A stretch of 64,000 bases of DNA from Oryzias latipes (Eukaryota > Chordata > Actinopteri > Beloniformes > Adrianichthyidae): assembly GCF_002234675.1 (NCBI RefSeq), contig NC_019859.2:883740-947739 (forward strand), in the 5' to 3' direction. The notes under the pieces were generated by a model. The model was not told the origin of the DNA. It did not search any database and saw nothing but the letters and a program-made list of their open reading frames with translations. The position numbers and the translations under genes were made by a program. Positions 48,730 through 61,200 of this stretch are shown one piece after another; the first letter of the stretch is position 1, and each line of letters begins with the position of its first letter.

Positions 48730-51700
48730 TTAACAGACGGACATGCATTTCTAACAGGATGGCGTTGGATGTGTGGATGGATGCAGACGTTTCCATACAG
48801 TTCATGGTTGGATCGATATGAAGGCGGTTCTGGAAGGTTCTGGATCACACAGAAGCTCACGGATCTGAGTTTGAAGCTCAGGTTTCATGACGGGCTTCAG
48901 ACTCACCTGTTCAGAGGAACCGACCCCCCCTAAGGATTGTCTCCCCCCACCCAGTCACCTGAGTCTTCACGCTCGTTCATCAGATCAGCTGATGCTCCGG
49001 TGACACGTGAGCTCTGATTGGTTGAGGAGAAACTTATATGGGACAGCAGATAGGAAGTATTATGGGATGTCAGGACCTTCAAAGCGCTCAGGAATGATTA
49101 ACTATAAAAGGAAGGCAGACGTTGAAACGCTCTGCTGGTGGTGGACTAGCGTTCTCCACCCAATCATCAGAACCAAAGGCAGGGAACGGTTCTATAGAAC
49201 TTCCAGAAGAGACCTTCAGTCTGATGTTTTGGAAACAGATCGTTTCAGAAACAACCACTAACTTCAGGTTAGAACACGTTAGCTTCCAGGAGCAACAAAG
49301 AGGTTCTGCTGGAATTGGACCACCAACTCAGACAAAATCCAGACCATTTTGAGAAAAGGACCTGGATCAGAATCTTCTGGTTCCTCCTGCAGAGTTTCTT
49401 CCTCGACTGAAGTCATCTTCACGCCCTGAGACGACCACAGTTGCTCAGGAATCAGTTTGAAGAGATTAAAATGATGCGACGGCTGACGTTCTGCAGCCGT
49501 TCATGGAAGAAACAAGCTTCCATCAAACATCTGAACCCAAACAGGGAAAATAAAGTCCAGAGTTCTGCTAGAACCTTCCTATTGGGAACCTGAAAGCTTC
49601 TGTCAGAGCTCCTCAGATGTTCTGTTGTTCCTCCAAAGCTGATCGGATCCGTGTCAGCAGGTCACTCGTGGTCCAGTCTCCAGCGTCTAAGTGTTGCCGT
49701 GGCAACTGCTGGTCCATACTTAACCCGGACCTTTAGACGGGTTCTGCAGAACCTTGAGCTGCAGATGATTCACCAACTACTGGAGCGTGGAACCTCCCCT
49801 CCGGCTGCCAACTTCAGAGTCAGCTCATAGATAAAAGTAGCACTTCACTGCAAAGCACTCTGGGTAAAAGTTTACATCCATGTAAACAAAAACAAAAAAA
49901 AAAAATCACCAGAATGTCACATTACCTTACAAGTCTGTTTGGAATTTCCTAATTTCCGTTATGACCAAAAGCGTTCCACAGAAACCATCTGCTTCAAGAG
50001 AAATATTTTGATTTAAAATATATTTTTCTTAAAAAGCTCGTCATTAAATATACGATGCCTCCAGGCGACTGCAGTCTGACATTGTGCATTAAAAACTAAA
50101 CACAAAAAGGCTGTAACCTGGCAGTAAAAATGAGTTTTATTACTTTTAATTTCCTAGTAGTTTGAAGAAAACCGCTTTAATATTGTTTTTCCGTGTATTT
50201 TTTTTATTATTCAGACTTTTCAGTGATCCTATGGCAGGTCTGTAAATGTGAGTTTAATTTACACGTTATAAAAAAAGAAAAACCCAAAGAGAGCCGACCA
50301 TGACCCTCGATTGGCTCAGTCCGATTGTTCTTTGAGTTTCTGACCAGAGTTCTTCCTGCATCCTGTTAAAGGAATCTGCAGTAGTGAAATGGAAACTGAG
50401 TCATATCGCCATGGCAACACTGATCAATAATATGTTAATTCATCGATTGTGCGGCCGATAGAAACACCAAGACCTTGATGTTCAATGGGACAGTTGGTTC
50501 TACAAACTGAAGACCGTCAGCAGGTCCTTTTCCAGTAAGCATCCGTTCTACATCAGGAACGTACTGTTGGATCAGAGGTTCTACCAGCAAAGACTAAAGT
50601 TCTGCATTCTGACCAGAAAACACAGGTTCTGGTTTTTCCTCAACAGCATCCTCACCGTTGAAGGAAACCCTTTGAGAAGACAGTTGTAGAGAGTTTTGGT
50701 TCTACAACAGCAGGAAGTTCCTTCCCACAAACAGAACCTCCCATTCAAACCAACATTGTGCGACTCCAAGAACCCATCTGAACGTTCTCATCACAAGTTT
50801 AGATGGACCCCTTCAAATGAGACAAACCAACACAGAATCCATGAAAAGTTCAGTTTTTGGTCAGGAGTCAAACCAGAGACCAGAGGCGTCGGACCGCCTC
50901 ACCGGCTGACCGCTGTGGTTCCTGTGACGGTGCTTTAGAGGTGCAGACGCCTGGAGGAAAAGAGGCAGTTTGTTCTGCCTCCAGAAAGAACCACAACAGA
51001 AAGCAAACCCCAGAACATTCTACATGATTTTAGTAAATGTGTTCCACAGGAGTTTACCGATAACGACACGCATCACAGAACGACACAGCATTTTAGAAAC
51101 GTCAGGTTATTCAGGTAAATGAGTCACAAATCTCCATCCAGTTCATATTCAATGGAGAAAACCAAACAGACAAATGTTTTAACCTGCAAGAAAGAATTTC
51201 AGGGTTTTGTGCAACTAGTTTGCTTGTTGCAGCTTTTTGTCAACATACAGGAATGACTGAATAGAGGTTAGTAGAGAGAAGACCAGCACACCTGTGAGCA
51301 GGTAACCAGGTAGAGCTTTAGATGCATCAACATGTCACTGTGGAGCTTTGGATTCAGATGGACCGACGACAACAGAATAAAAACATCTAAAACCTTTTGG
51401 TTTTAAGGTTTTAGTGGAACTCTGCTCCAGGTCAAACCTCCACACAGACCACCTTAACCATGAAACATAAAGGTTGAAGACCATTCAGAGGATGTTCCAG
51501 CAGGAACCGGACCTTCCAGACCCGGTCTGAACGAACTGACCCATATGACCTTCAGTCAAAGAGGACTGGCGCTGAGCAGAGTTTGTTCATGAAATGAAAC
51601 TCTACCGGCCTGCCTGTGTTTGCAGCAAAACTGCTTTAGTAGTTTAGAAACCTGGAGGTTGTCGGTGAGAAACCCAATAAAACCAGAGGCAGTGAATGCA

Positions 51701-51870
51701 GAGAGAAACCTGCAGATTTAAAGGACAAAAGTTTGGACGGGTTATTCTTACAGTCGGACCAAAAACAGGTTTGACGGCTGTGACCAGACGAGGCAAAGAC
51801 AGGAGTTATGTTCATTAAAGTGAAGAGGTCGGTGCAAAATATACACAAAATTCAGGACAGAATTCTCCAC
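48730..51870. other. intergenic, no gene recognised
   Basis: Downstream of pmm2. Short ORFs only, none with a recognisable domain. An A-rich run lies near 49891-49905. Confidence 0.5.
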
Positions 51871-51881
51871 CTTTTACTTAC

Positions 51882-54800
51882 CAGGACAAGCCTGTTGGTT
51901 CAACCAGAACCTCCTCAGAATTTATATTGAACCTGTGTAGAACCAAACCGAAAACAGAGGAACGCGTCACAAGGCGTGGCTCCTCCAGAGTCCTGAGTTT
52001 GTGTTTGAAAATGTAAGTGATTTCATGAACCACAGACATCCCATTAATGAGTCGCTACTGCCCCTTGCAGACCCAAACCAGAACATGGTTGGGTCACCTG
52101 AACTTACACCTGACGCCTCAGGTGTGTCGTCTTAGAACAGGATGGCTACAAACTTACCTGGAAAACTAGATCTCTGATCTGTTGTCTTCTTGGGTTCTTC
52201 AGCTGTAGGACACAGTCCACAAATTCTGATCAATTCTACCGACCGAACGTCCTCAGGAAATCAGGAGCAGAAACCGGAGAGTTTGAACTTTTCCTTTGGT
52301 TGAACTCTTCAGCAGCTTTTCCTTTGAAGGCTGGTTCCTGATCCGATGTCCAGTTTAGTCGTTGGCTAACCTTCAGTGGGGTTTAAGTTTTAGTCGACAT
52401 TGATCCGGTTCCACATCGCCCCGCTGACAGTGATGAGTCTGTGCGGCTCCAGTTCCAAAGACTCAACCCCCCTCTGTGGGGCCTTTAGGTTGTTCCACAG
52501 GTTTCCATGAAGCGACCATCGTCTGAAGGTTTGGTTCCACATCCACCGTTCATGATCTTTGCTTACTTCAGTCCGCCTCGGAGCATCGTTCCGACGTTTG
52601 TCCACTGTCCCAACGGAGAATCCGTCCTGGATGTCGGAATCTGCAGAACGTTTCAGCTTCAGATCTGAAGTTCTCAGGAAGCGTTTGTTTACAGATGAGT
52701 AAAGCATTGAAGTTAAATCCTCTGCAGGGAGGCGTCCCGTCACTCTGCCGGGCGTTAAAAACTCAAACGGTCCAGGAGGAAACCTGCTGAAGACCAGACC
52801 AAACATTTTACATTTATCATTTTCAGCTTGTTTCATCTTCACACTAAGCCTTAATATTTAGTTTAATAAATTCATTTTTGTAACAACTAAAAGGTTTTTT
52901 AGAATTAGTTTTTAATACAGCTAAAGTTGAATTTAAAGTTTTAGACCAAGAGAAGGTCTGAAAGGAAAGATTGGTCTAGAAAAGAGAAAGAACGAGGACA
53001 GGAGAAGATTTAGAGGAACGTCTGAGGAAAAGAAAGAATCTACAGGAACCAGACAGAAAGATCCATGCAGCAGAACTTCAAGACAGAACCAAAAAACCCG
53101 AACCAGCGAGGAACAGACTGGTTCAACACTAAAGACCAGAGAAGAACCAGAAAGATCCAAAGTGAAATGAGAGATCAGAGGGTCTAAATGTGAGAACATT
53201 GACAGAAAAGAGAAGATTCCACATGAACAGAACCCGAGTGGACCCAGGAGAACTCCAGTGTTCTGTGACAGAAAGACCCACCCAGACATGCAGCACCAAC
53301 ACGGGTGTATGTGACGGGTGGAGCATGCAGTCCTCCCTCATCTACAGCTCCCTGGTTGTGGGCTGGGCTTTCACAATCATGGACACGACCGCACCAACAG
53401 AACCACAAGATCCAAGCCTTCAGACCAGTCGGTGTCCAATGATCCACCATCAACGATAAACTAGTGAACCATCGATCACGACTGAAACCCTTTCAGAGTC
53501 CAGAGGACCTTTGATGTTCTGAACCAGCTCAGTAAAACGGCTCAACCACGGCGGGAAGGCCGAGCACACGGACGTCATGAAGGAATAAAAAAATAAAAAT
53601 TGGTCTTACCTTTCGTAGCACCACCTGAAAAAAAAAAAACATGACCTACCGATCCAACCACAGAAGAAGAACAGAATCTCTGATGGACCTCCAGACCAGA
53701 ACTTCACTGATTCAGCTCCAGCCCAACAACCACAACCTCTGCGGGTCAGAACAGCTTCAAACTACAGACTTGCAGGAACCCAGCAGGAACAGAACCTTCC
53801 TGAAGATCTGATCCTGACCAGACTGGACTCAAAAATGTAAAACCTGACCCTGAACCTCGACCTTAACCTAACAGACAGGAAACGGCGTTGAAGGTGACTC
53901 TACCACAGATGAGGAGGAACTTGGTGGACCAGGATCCAAGAGAACCAGACAGACCATAAAACATTTAAAACTTGTAAGTGATCATCGCAATGATCAACCA
54001 TCGATCAACGGGCGCAAAAACGTCGCAAAAATGGACACAAAAGCATAACGCTGAAAGTAGAGAGGCGGCACGGCGCCAGAAGGTGGTAGAGAGGCGGGAA
54101 CGGCGCCAGAAGGTGGTAGAGAGGTGGCACGGCGCCAGAAGGTGGTAGAGAGGTGGGAACGGCGCCAGAAGGTGGTAGAGAGGTGGGAACGGCGCCAGAA
54201 GGTGGTAGAGAGGCGGCACGGGGGACTGAATGGAAAGAAAGCAGGAGAGTTTGATGGACATCCCTTCAGAGGACTCCGTGAGGGGTAATGTGGGTGTGTG
54301 CATTAAAACCAGTGTCTCACATACCTTCATGAAGATCACTCCAAAATGGAAGCGAGCGCGCAAATGGAGAAGTCTGGTCCACGCTGAAGAAAATTCTGGA
54401 ACTTTTAAATCGGAAATCTAAGACCTACAGACTGATAAATCCTGGATGCGTGTTCTAGAATCCAGAACTGATTCCATTTTAGTTTACGGCCGCAAAACGC
54501 AGTTTCTATTCAGGAACTCCATGGCAGGAGGTCAGACAGGAAACAAAGTTTCAGCTGCAGCTACCGATCTGAAGATCTGCAGCTCCCAAAGACGGCAGCT
54601 GAACAGATCCTGAATCCAGAAGTTCCATCCTCATTGTGACCAATCAGATTCATGGAAAGGAAGTCACCTTCAATGCAAGCTTAGAGACGGAGGAACAGAG
54701 CGGCGTGGCGGCCAAAGCAGGAAACAACGACTTACCGGCTGAAGATCTTCCTGCAAAAAAAAATTAAAATAAAAATCAGTAAAAATCAGTTCTTTAGGAA

Positions 54801-55530
54801 TGAATTAAACAAACATGGTTCTGTCTATTAACTTTAAATACCTCTTTGTTTTAGTCTGTTTGTGCTCCAGGTCCACTTCATTTTCCTGAGCAAGGCATCC
54901 TGGGAAAGAGAAGAGAGCAGCCGTGGTTACTCAGCAGAAAACTCTTCACTTCCTGTAGGAGTTTAAACATGGCCGACGGACACCGGAGCATTTAAGGAAA
55001 ATAGAAACACTATAGAATCTAGAAATGGTGTCAAACTGCAAAAACGTCCCTTTTTTAAATCCAGATTGGTTTTGTCTAAGGACTTAAGCTAAACATTAGA
55101 AACATCTTGGTTCTCAAAGTTCTACTGCTTCACTGATTCTATTTAGGATTTTTTCTACAGAAAATCTGTTGAAATGAAAATCTGACAGAAGCAGGAAGCA
55201 GCAGCTGACTCCGTCCTGGAGCCTCTGAGCACCGGTTATTACTGTGTGTGAGTATCAATGATCCAGAAGAGGTTTGAATTGATCAGAACCTCCTCCTGGT
55301 TCTCATGTTCTCCATGAAGGAACCTCTGAAGTTCTCCCAGCAGCTCCAGAGAAAAACTTCCCATTTGACCCCAAAGTTCCGGTTTTTCACCAACAACCCA
55401 GCAAAGAGAAGAAGAACTGACCTGCAACTCTGCCTCAGACCCGCAGAACCGAACCGCTCGGACGCACCTGGACCCACTCACCTTAATGAGCTCTCTGCAG
55501 CAGGTGGAGCATCACGTGATCAGACGCACT
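51882..55530 (-). other. candidate spliced transcript with two 15-nt microexons (unconfirmed)
   Basis: On the minus strand five short segments are each bounded by a good acceptor and donor: 54899-54842 (58 nt, acceptor CTCTTTCCCAG), 54750-54736 (15 nt, GTAAGT donor), 53624-53610 (15 nt, T12CAG acceptor, GTAAGA donor), 52202-52158 (45 nt, GTAAGT) and 51932-51882 (51 nt, GTAAGT). A possible first exon ends at 55483 (AAG|GTGAGT) beside CACTTCCGGG and CACGTG promoter-like words. The last four lengths are multiples of three. One frame is open from an ATG in the first listed exon (MKWTWSTNRLKQRGRSS) to a stop in the last, about 40 codons. I do not recognise the product. It may be a lncRNA, a small-protein gene or chance. 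Confidence 0.3.
54058..54222. repeat. 30-bp minisatellite, 5 copies
   Basis: Tandem units of CGGCGCCAGAAGGTGGTAGA plus GAGGCGGGAA or GAGGTGGCAC, period 29-30 bp. Intergenic, or intronic if the transcript candidate is real. Confidence 0.88.
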
Positions 55531-55534
55531 TCCG

Positions 55535-56530
55535 GGATGACGACCAGTGTCTTGGAACCTTCGACAGTGACGTCATGCATCTGTCTGAAGCCCACCAGGA
55601 ACCCCCCCCCCCCCCCTTATTCAAAAATAAGAAATACAATAAATAAATAAAATAAAAAAGCCGCTCAGTCGGTTTTTGAAGCCCCGCCTGTTGATCCAAA
55701 CTCCGCCCGGTGGGCGGGGCTTGTTGGAGGAGGAGATCCAGACCAACTTCACAGCTTTTAATGTGAAAGGGAAGAAAACAACACGACTCCAAATAATCAC
55801 TTAGGTGCGTTTTAATAATCATAATTATTATAACGACAAAAGTTATAATAAAAATAAAAGTGGTTTTTAGTCTCCGCGTCTGTAATGTTCTCTATGTTAA
55901 ACTGTGACTGAGCAGCTTTTAAGCTCTTAATCTTATTTATTCCATATTTATTTATTTGATTTCTTATTTTATAATATATATAAATACAATATACAGATAG
56001 TTCCATACATATTTGCATAAATATTAAAAAAGTTTAACTTGTTACAAACTCAAAACAACATAAAACAAATGAAATTAAAACTTAATGTAGGGATCTGCCA
56101 GTTGGAAATAAAACATTTAAAGGTTTGAAGTTAATTGATTTTTGATCATTTGTGGATGTTTATTTTTTGTTAACTATATTTTTAAATCAGTTTCTTTAAC
56201 ATTTTTAGGAAGGGGGATTTTACTCGACCATTTTCATATTTTGCTCATATAATATATAATGTTTCATTTGTCATCAAAGACAAACTCTGTCCTTTGTGTG
56301 GATTTTTGACCCAAACATGCTCTGATTCTCACAGCTGTCAGCCTCCGTCTGCTTCTGTTTGTGTTGCAGCTGCTGCTTGTGTCCTGAACTTTGTGAGTCT
56401 CTCTGCGCCACACGTGTGTTTGGTTCCCGTGTTCTCAACATTTCTGCAAACTCACCCTGATGAAGATGAGCAGCTTGGAGGAAGAGGAAGCAGAGCCCTT
56501 GGACATGTGACCGGTCCAAACATCAACCAG
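55535..56530. other. AT-rich intergenic stretch
   Basis: No gene recognised. There is a C run at about 55602-55616 and long AT-rich sequence at 55800-56270. Confidence 0.55.
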
Positions 56531-56536
56531 ACAGGA

Positions 56537-56654
56537 CTGGCAGACCCAAAGCCAGATAGTAGCTGCACTGCATTATGGGAAACTGAGTTTGTTCTCTGGC
56601 AGACCCAAAGCCAGATAGTAGCTGCACTGCATCATGGGAAACTGAGTTTGTTCT
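56537..56654. repeat. 59-bp tandem duplication
   Basis: Two head-to-tail copies of a 59-bp segment beginning CTGGCAGACCCAAAGCCAGA, differing by one base (CATTATGGG versus CATCATGGG). Confidence 0.9.
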
Positions 56655-56939
56655 GGAGAGGACCTTCAGAGTCTCTGCTGGACATGGAAGACCGTCCTCC
56701 AGAACCGGTCCTTCTCTGACGTTCTACACTTCTTTAAGCTCTGCAACCTTCAACTCATGTGAAAGAGCGATGACTGACCCAGAACCAGAACCAGAACCAG
56801 AACCAGGAAACATCTGAGTTTATTTAAACTCCCCACATTTGTACATCGATTTAAAACGTTTTTTAAAACACGGATCCTCTTGGTGGAAGACATGATCTCT
56901 CCAGGACGCAGGTTCTCCTGGTTCCTCGGGTTCTTTCAG

Positions 56940-57060
56940 AACTCCATTCAGGTGTGAGTGTATGTCTGTGGTGGATAAACCCCACATTCACCTGACAGCA
57001 GCTGGGATAGGCTCCAGCAACTGGAGTGGAGTGTGTGCTGCTGACTGGACTCGAACCCAC
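56940..57060 (+). mobile_element. SINE 3' fragment
   Basis: AGGTGTGAGTGTATGTCTG and GCTGGGATAGGCTCCAGCAA match the 3' body of the tRNA-derived SINE at 31606. Confidence 0.65.
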
Positions 57061-57069
57061 AACCAGAGC

Positions 57070-57890
57070 AGGAAGAGACGTTCAGGAGCTCCAGAAGAGA
57101 TGATTGGACAATCTGCTGGATTCCCAGAATTCACTTCGCTGCAGCTTCAACATTTATTCTTCCTTCTCGTCAGTCATGTACATCAAACACCAAACAGAAA
57201 TCAAGGCTGTGAGGAAGACGAGATGAAGGTTCTTCATCTGAAACTCTGAAACCCACGCAGACCCCAAACGCACCATCTTCAAACACCAGCTTGAACTCAA
57301 ACCCACCTGAGTCAAAGTCTTTCCTTTACAGATGAGGTTCCATCGTCGGGCCCTCAGAGGCCCGGCTCAGAGCCGGTTCTGTGACGTTTGGATCCCGAGT
57401 CACATCAACCAGCAGATCAAACACAACCAACGTGTTCCTGTTCAGAACCGAGCTTCAGCTCCACGAGACGTTTTTACGTCGTTTTTGCTTTGATGGCAGA
57501 ATGATCTACTGTGGCAACAAACCCAACGTGGAGGACATCCTCGCTCGTGGGACGTCCTCGCTCGTGGGACAGCCTCGCTGGAGAACGCCGGGTCTACAGA
57601 GGGTCATGTTCTAGAATCACAGGTCCGTTTGTTCCAGCAGGAACTCCTAAGTTGAGGGAACCTTCCTGAAACGCCTTTGGAAAACATGGCGAGCTGCACT
57701 TCCTCACAGCGAACACCAGGGGGCGTCAACAAACGCTACGGACTCAGAGTGGAGAACAGAAAAAAATGCAGACGTGAAGATTTGTTAACGCTGCCAACAA
57801 ACACCACGTCTCCCACGGTAACGCTCCAAACGTTCTCCGTTCAGGTGGAACGGCTCGGGAACACCGTTGGTGGAGGAAGACCCCGCTGCT
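57070..57890. other. intergenic, no gene recognised
   Basis: Open plus-strand stretches at 57381-57614 and 57677-57973 have no recognisable domain or splice context. Confidence 0.5.
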
Positions 57891-57897
57891 GCAGCAG

Positions 57898-57945
57898 CTG
57901 TGGCCCCGCCCACAGCTGCTGCAGCAGCTGTGGGCGGGGCCACAG
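57898..57945. repeat. 48-bp perfect palindrome beyond the mtmr7 3' end
   Basis: The whole 48 bp equals its own reverse complement, with no spacer (half-site CTGTGGCCCCGCCCACAGC then TGCTG). It begins 32 bp past the ATTAAA at 57983-57978 on the mtmr7 strand. Confidence 0.95.
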
Positions 57946-57977
57946 GGAACAGGTGCTGGTTAAAAACGTATAAAAGT

Positions 57978-57983
57978 TTTAAT
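57978..57983 (-). terminator. candidate poly(A) signal (ATTAAA) of mtmr7
   Basis: TTTAAT on plus; 257 bp after the inferred mtmr7 stop. It is a variant hexamer, so less certain. Confidence 0.45.
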
Positions 57984-58239
57984 AAGTAGAGGGCACAGTG
58001 TTGAGTCTGCCCAGCAGGGGGCGGAGCTTCCCCCTCATTCAGTCAGCTTCCCGTTTTCCAGTCAGGCAGCAGCACGGACAGCCCCCCCCCTGCTGGGGGT
58101 CCTCGCTCATTTCTGGCTGTCTGTCCTCTGGGTCCATGTTTTAGGACACGGGCGAGGTTTAATAGAGCGCTGGTTGGTGATTGGGTCAGAGTACATTGGG
58201 GGGGGGGGCTCCGGCCCGCGGCGTCTGAGCTGCAGCCGG

Positions 58240-61200
58240 TCAGTCCTTCGCCTCTGGACTTTGCGCCTCGTGATTGGCTGCCCCGTCAGTGTGGAGATCC
58301 TCTGTGGGAGTGACACAAGACAGTCAGCTGACCCCCCCTGTAGCCAATCAGAGCGGAGACACGGCGCCGCCTGTCGCCTGTAACGCTGACAATAAAGAAT
58401 TATTCAAAGAAAACACTGTGGGGGGTGGGGTGACTTTTAGAACATTGCTGACCCCCCAACTTAAAGGACCCTTCATTTGATTTCCTGCTCTCCCCCCCGT
58501 TAGGTCTGTGTCCCCTTAAGTTCTAATTTCCAAACAGACCCTGAACGCCTCATGTCTGCAGCGGTCAGACGTGCTGATTGGACGAGTCCAGCCAATCACA
58601 GCCTGCGGCGTGTGGGGGAGGGGGTGTTCCATACCTTGTCTGGGGCCGGAGTGGTGGTGGGCGGGTCCTCCTGCTGGCCCCTCCTTGTGATTTGTCAGCT
58701 CCTGCCCCAGCTGCTGGCTCTCGCCCCTGACAGCGGGGGATTGGCGAGGGGGCGGCGGCCTCTCTGGCCTCTGGGCGTGGTTGTAGAGCCCCTTCCACAT
58801 TCTAGAACCATCAAGGCTCACAAGTGACTTTTGAATTGAAAACAGAGGAAGAGGGCGGAGCATCATGTGTGGGGGCGGGGCCTCACTTGAAGCAGTAGGG
58901 CGTGGTGTTGGGCCTCAGGACGCCCTGGCTCTGGCTCAGCTCGGCCTGGTACAGCGGGTTGGTGAACTGGGCTCGGTCCTTCCACAGCTGAGGCCAGACG
59001 GAGTGAGCGCGCTCACGGAGCCTGCAGTCATGCACGCACACGTGCACTCTCATCAGCACAGCCCCCACCCTTTGATCTGTTTTCAACGCCGTCTTTTCAT
59101 TCTGATGACGCCGTTTTTAGCTCAAATTAAAAACCTGTGTGGTTTTCTAGGACATAGTTTCTGCAGAGCGGCAGGAGTTCATTAGAAATTCACCTCTGAG
59201 TTGGGGTGGAAGTAAGCCTCGCCTTATTTCCCATCATCCTCTTGTTTACACTCTCTCCCACTAGCTTACAGCCCCTCACCCCCCAACCTTACATTAGCAA
59301 CGCAGCAGTCTCGCAGCTATCTGATCCGGTTCTGATCCAGATTCCAGGAAAACAAAGACTTTAATTTGTCTGCATAAGAAAGGGGCGGAGCTGGGAGGCA
59401 TTGACTCCGCCCATCGTGGCTTCTGCGTAACAACTGAGCGTTTTCCAGCAGCATTTTTTCGTCGGCTCCTGATTCACATGGACTAGAAATAGAAATACAT
59501 TCATCAGAATCTTAAACTCGGTTCTCCGTCACCAGAACAAATGCTGCTGGAAACCCAAACCCAGCCTTTTCTTTGGACTGGGTCTCTAAAGCGGTCCGGT
59601 CTTCCCGGGCCCAGAACCTTCAGGAACGTAAAGCAGAATGGCGGTTCCGGTGCCAGACGACGGCGTACCTCATGTCTCTGCGCTCCTTCTCACAGTTCCC
59701 CAGGAAGCTGCCGAACTGACAGGAGTACACGTGCGCGCGCACGGCGATGAGGAAGCGCTCGTTGAACTGGAAGGCACACGGGAACTGCTCGGACAGCTGC
59801 CACACACACTCCAGGAACTGGTCCATGACGGGGGACACCTCCTTGGGGTCCCCATCCAGGTGGGCGTACCTGCAGAGCAGCACCCATGACAAACTGTCCT
59901 GGGGGGTCTCAGCATTTACCTGTCGGTCTTTCTGAGACCCGGATCAGTCGGAACCGACCTGTGGGAGAACTTGTGACCAAAGGAAACCCAGTCCCTCTCA
60001 ATCAGCAGCTGAAGGAGACGAGGAGAGAAAGGTCAACATCAAGAACCCAGCAGGTTTGGGTTTGAGGAGGTCCGGTTCTAGAGCGTGTGGGTCACCATGA
60101 GTCCTTTGATGGTTCTGTAGAACGGGTCCAGCAGGATGCTGGCCACAGAGCAGGCCTGTGCTGTCCGGTCCCAACCGTCAGAGCAGTGGACCAGAACGCT
60201 GACGCCTTCGTCTGCCACCGCCTGGACCAGAACCAGAACACCAGAGCGAATCAATGAAGGGGTCTGTGCCAGCGTGGCTGTGGGCCTGCATTATGTGCTA
60301 TATATTGTGTGTGTGTGAATTGTGTCTGTGTTGTTTTTGTGTCGTGTCTTTGTGTTGTGTTTGTGTCTTTCTTTGTGTTGTGTCTGTGTTGTGTTTCTGT
60401 CGTGTCTTTGTGCTGTGTCAGTGTTGTGTGTGTTTGTGTTGTGTGTCTTTCTTTGTGTTGTGTCTTTGTCGTGTCTTTGTGTTGTGTGTGTATTGTGTCT
60501 GTGTTGTGTTTGTGTCGTGTCTTTGTGTTGTGTTTGTGTCTTTCTTTGTGTTGTGTCTGTGTTGTGTTTGTGTCGTGTCTTTGTGCTGTGTCAGTGTTGT
60601 GTGTGTTTGTGTTGTGTGTCTTTCTTTTTGTTGTGTCTTTGTCGTGTCTTTGTGTTGTGTGTGTATTGTGTCTGTGTTGTGTTTGTGTCGTGTCTTTGTG
60701 TTGTGTTTGTGTCTTTCTTTGTGTTGTGTCTGTGTTGTGTTTGTGTCGTGTCTTTGTGCTGTGTCAGTGTTGTGTGTGTTTGTGTTGTGTGTCTTTCTTT
60801 GTGTTGTGTCTTTGTCGTGTCTTTGTGTTGTGTGTGTATTGTGTCTGTGTTGTGTTTGTGTCGTGTCTTTGTGTTGTGTTTGTGTCTTTCTTTGTGTTGT
60901 GTCTGTGTTGTGTTTGTGTCGTGTCTTTGTGCTCTGTCAGTGTTGTGTGTGTTTGTGTTGTGTGTTTTTCTTTGTGTTGTGTCTTTGTCGTGTCTTTGTG
61001 TTGTGTGTGTATTGTGTCTGTGTTGTGTTTGTGTCGTGTCTTTGTGTTGTGTTTGTGTCTTTCTTTGTGTTGTGTCTGTGTTGTGTTTGTGTCGTGTCTT
61101 TGTGCTGTGTCAGTGTTGTGTGTGTTTGTGTTGTGTGTCTTTCTTTGTGTTGTGTCTTTGTCGTGTCTTTGTGTTGTGTGTGTATTGTGTCTGTGTTGTG

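Noticed and set aside
58107-58316. 69-codon minus ORF ending TQRTDSQK as the mtmr7 C-terminus
   Set aside because: The exon 58801-58635 ends in phase 1, which puts the acceptor at 58302-58303 into a different frame ending at 58240.
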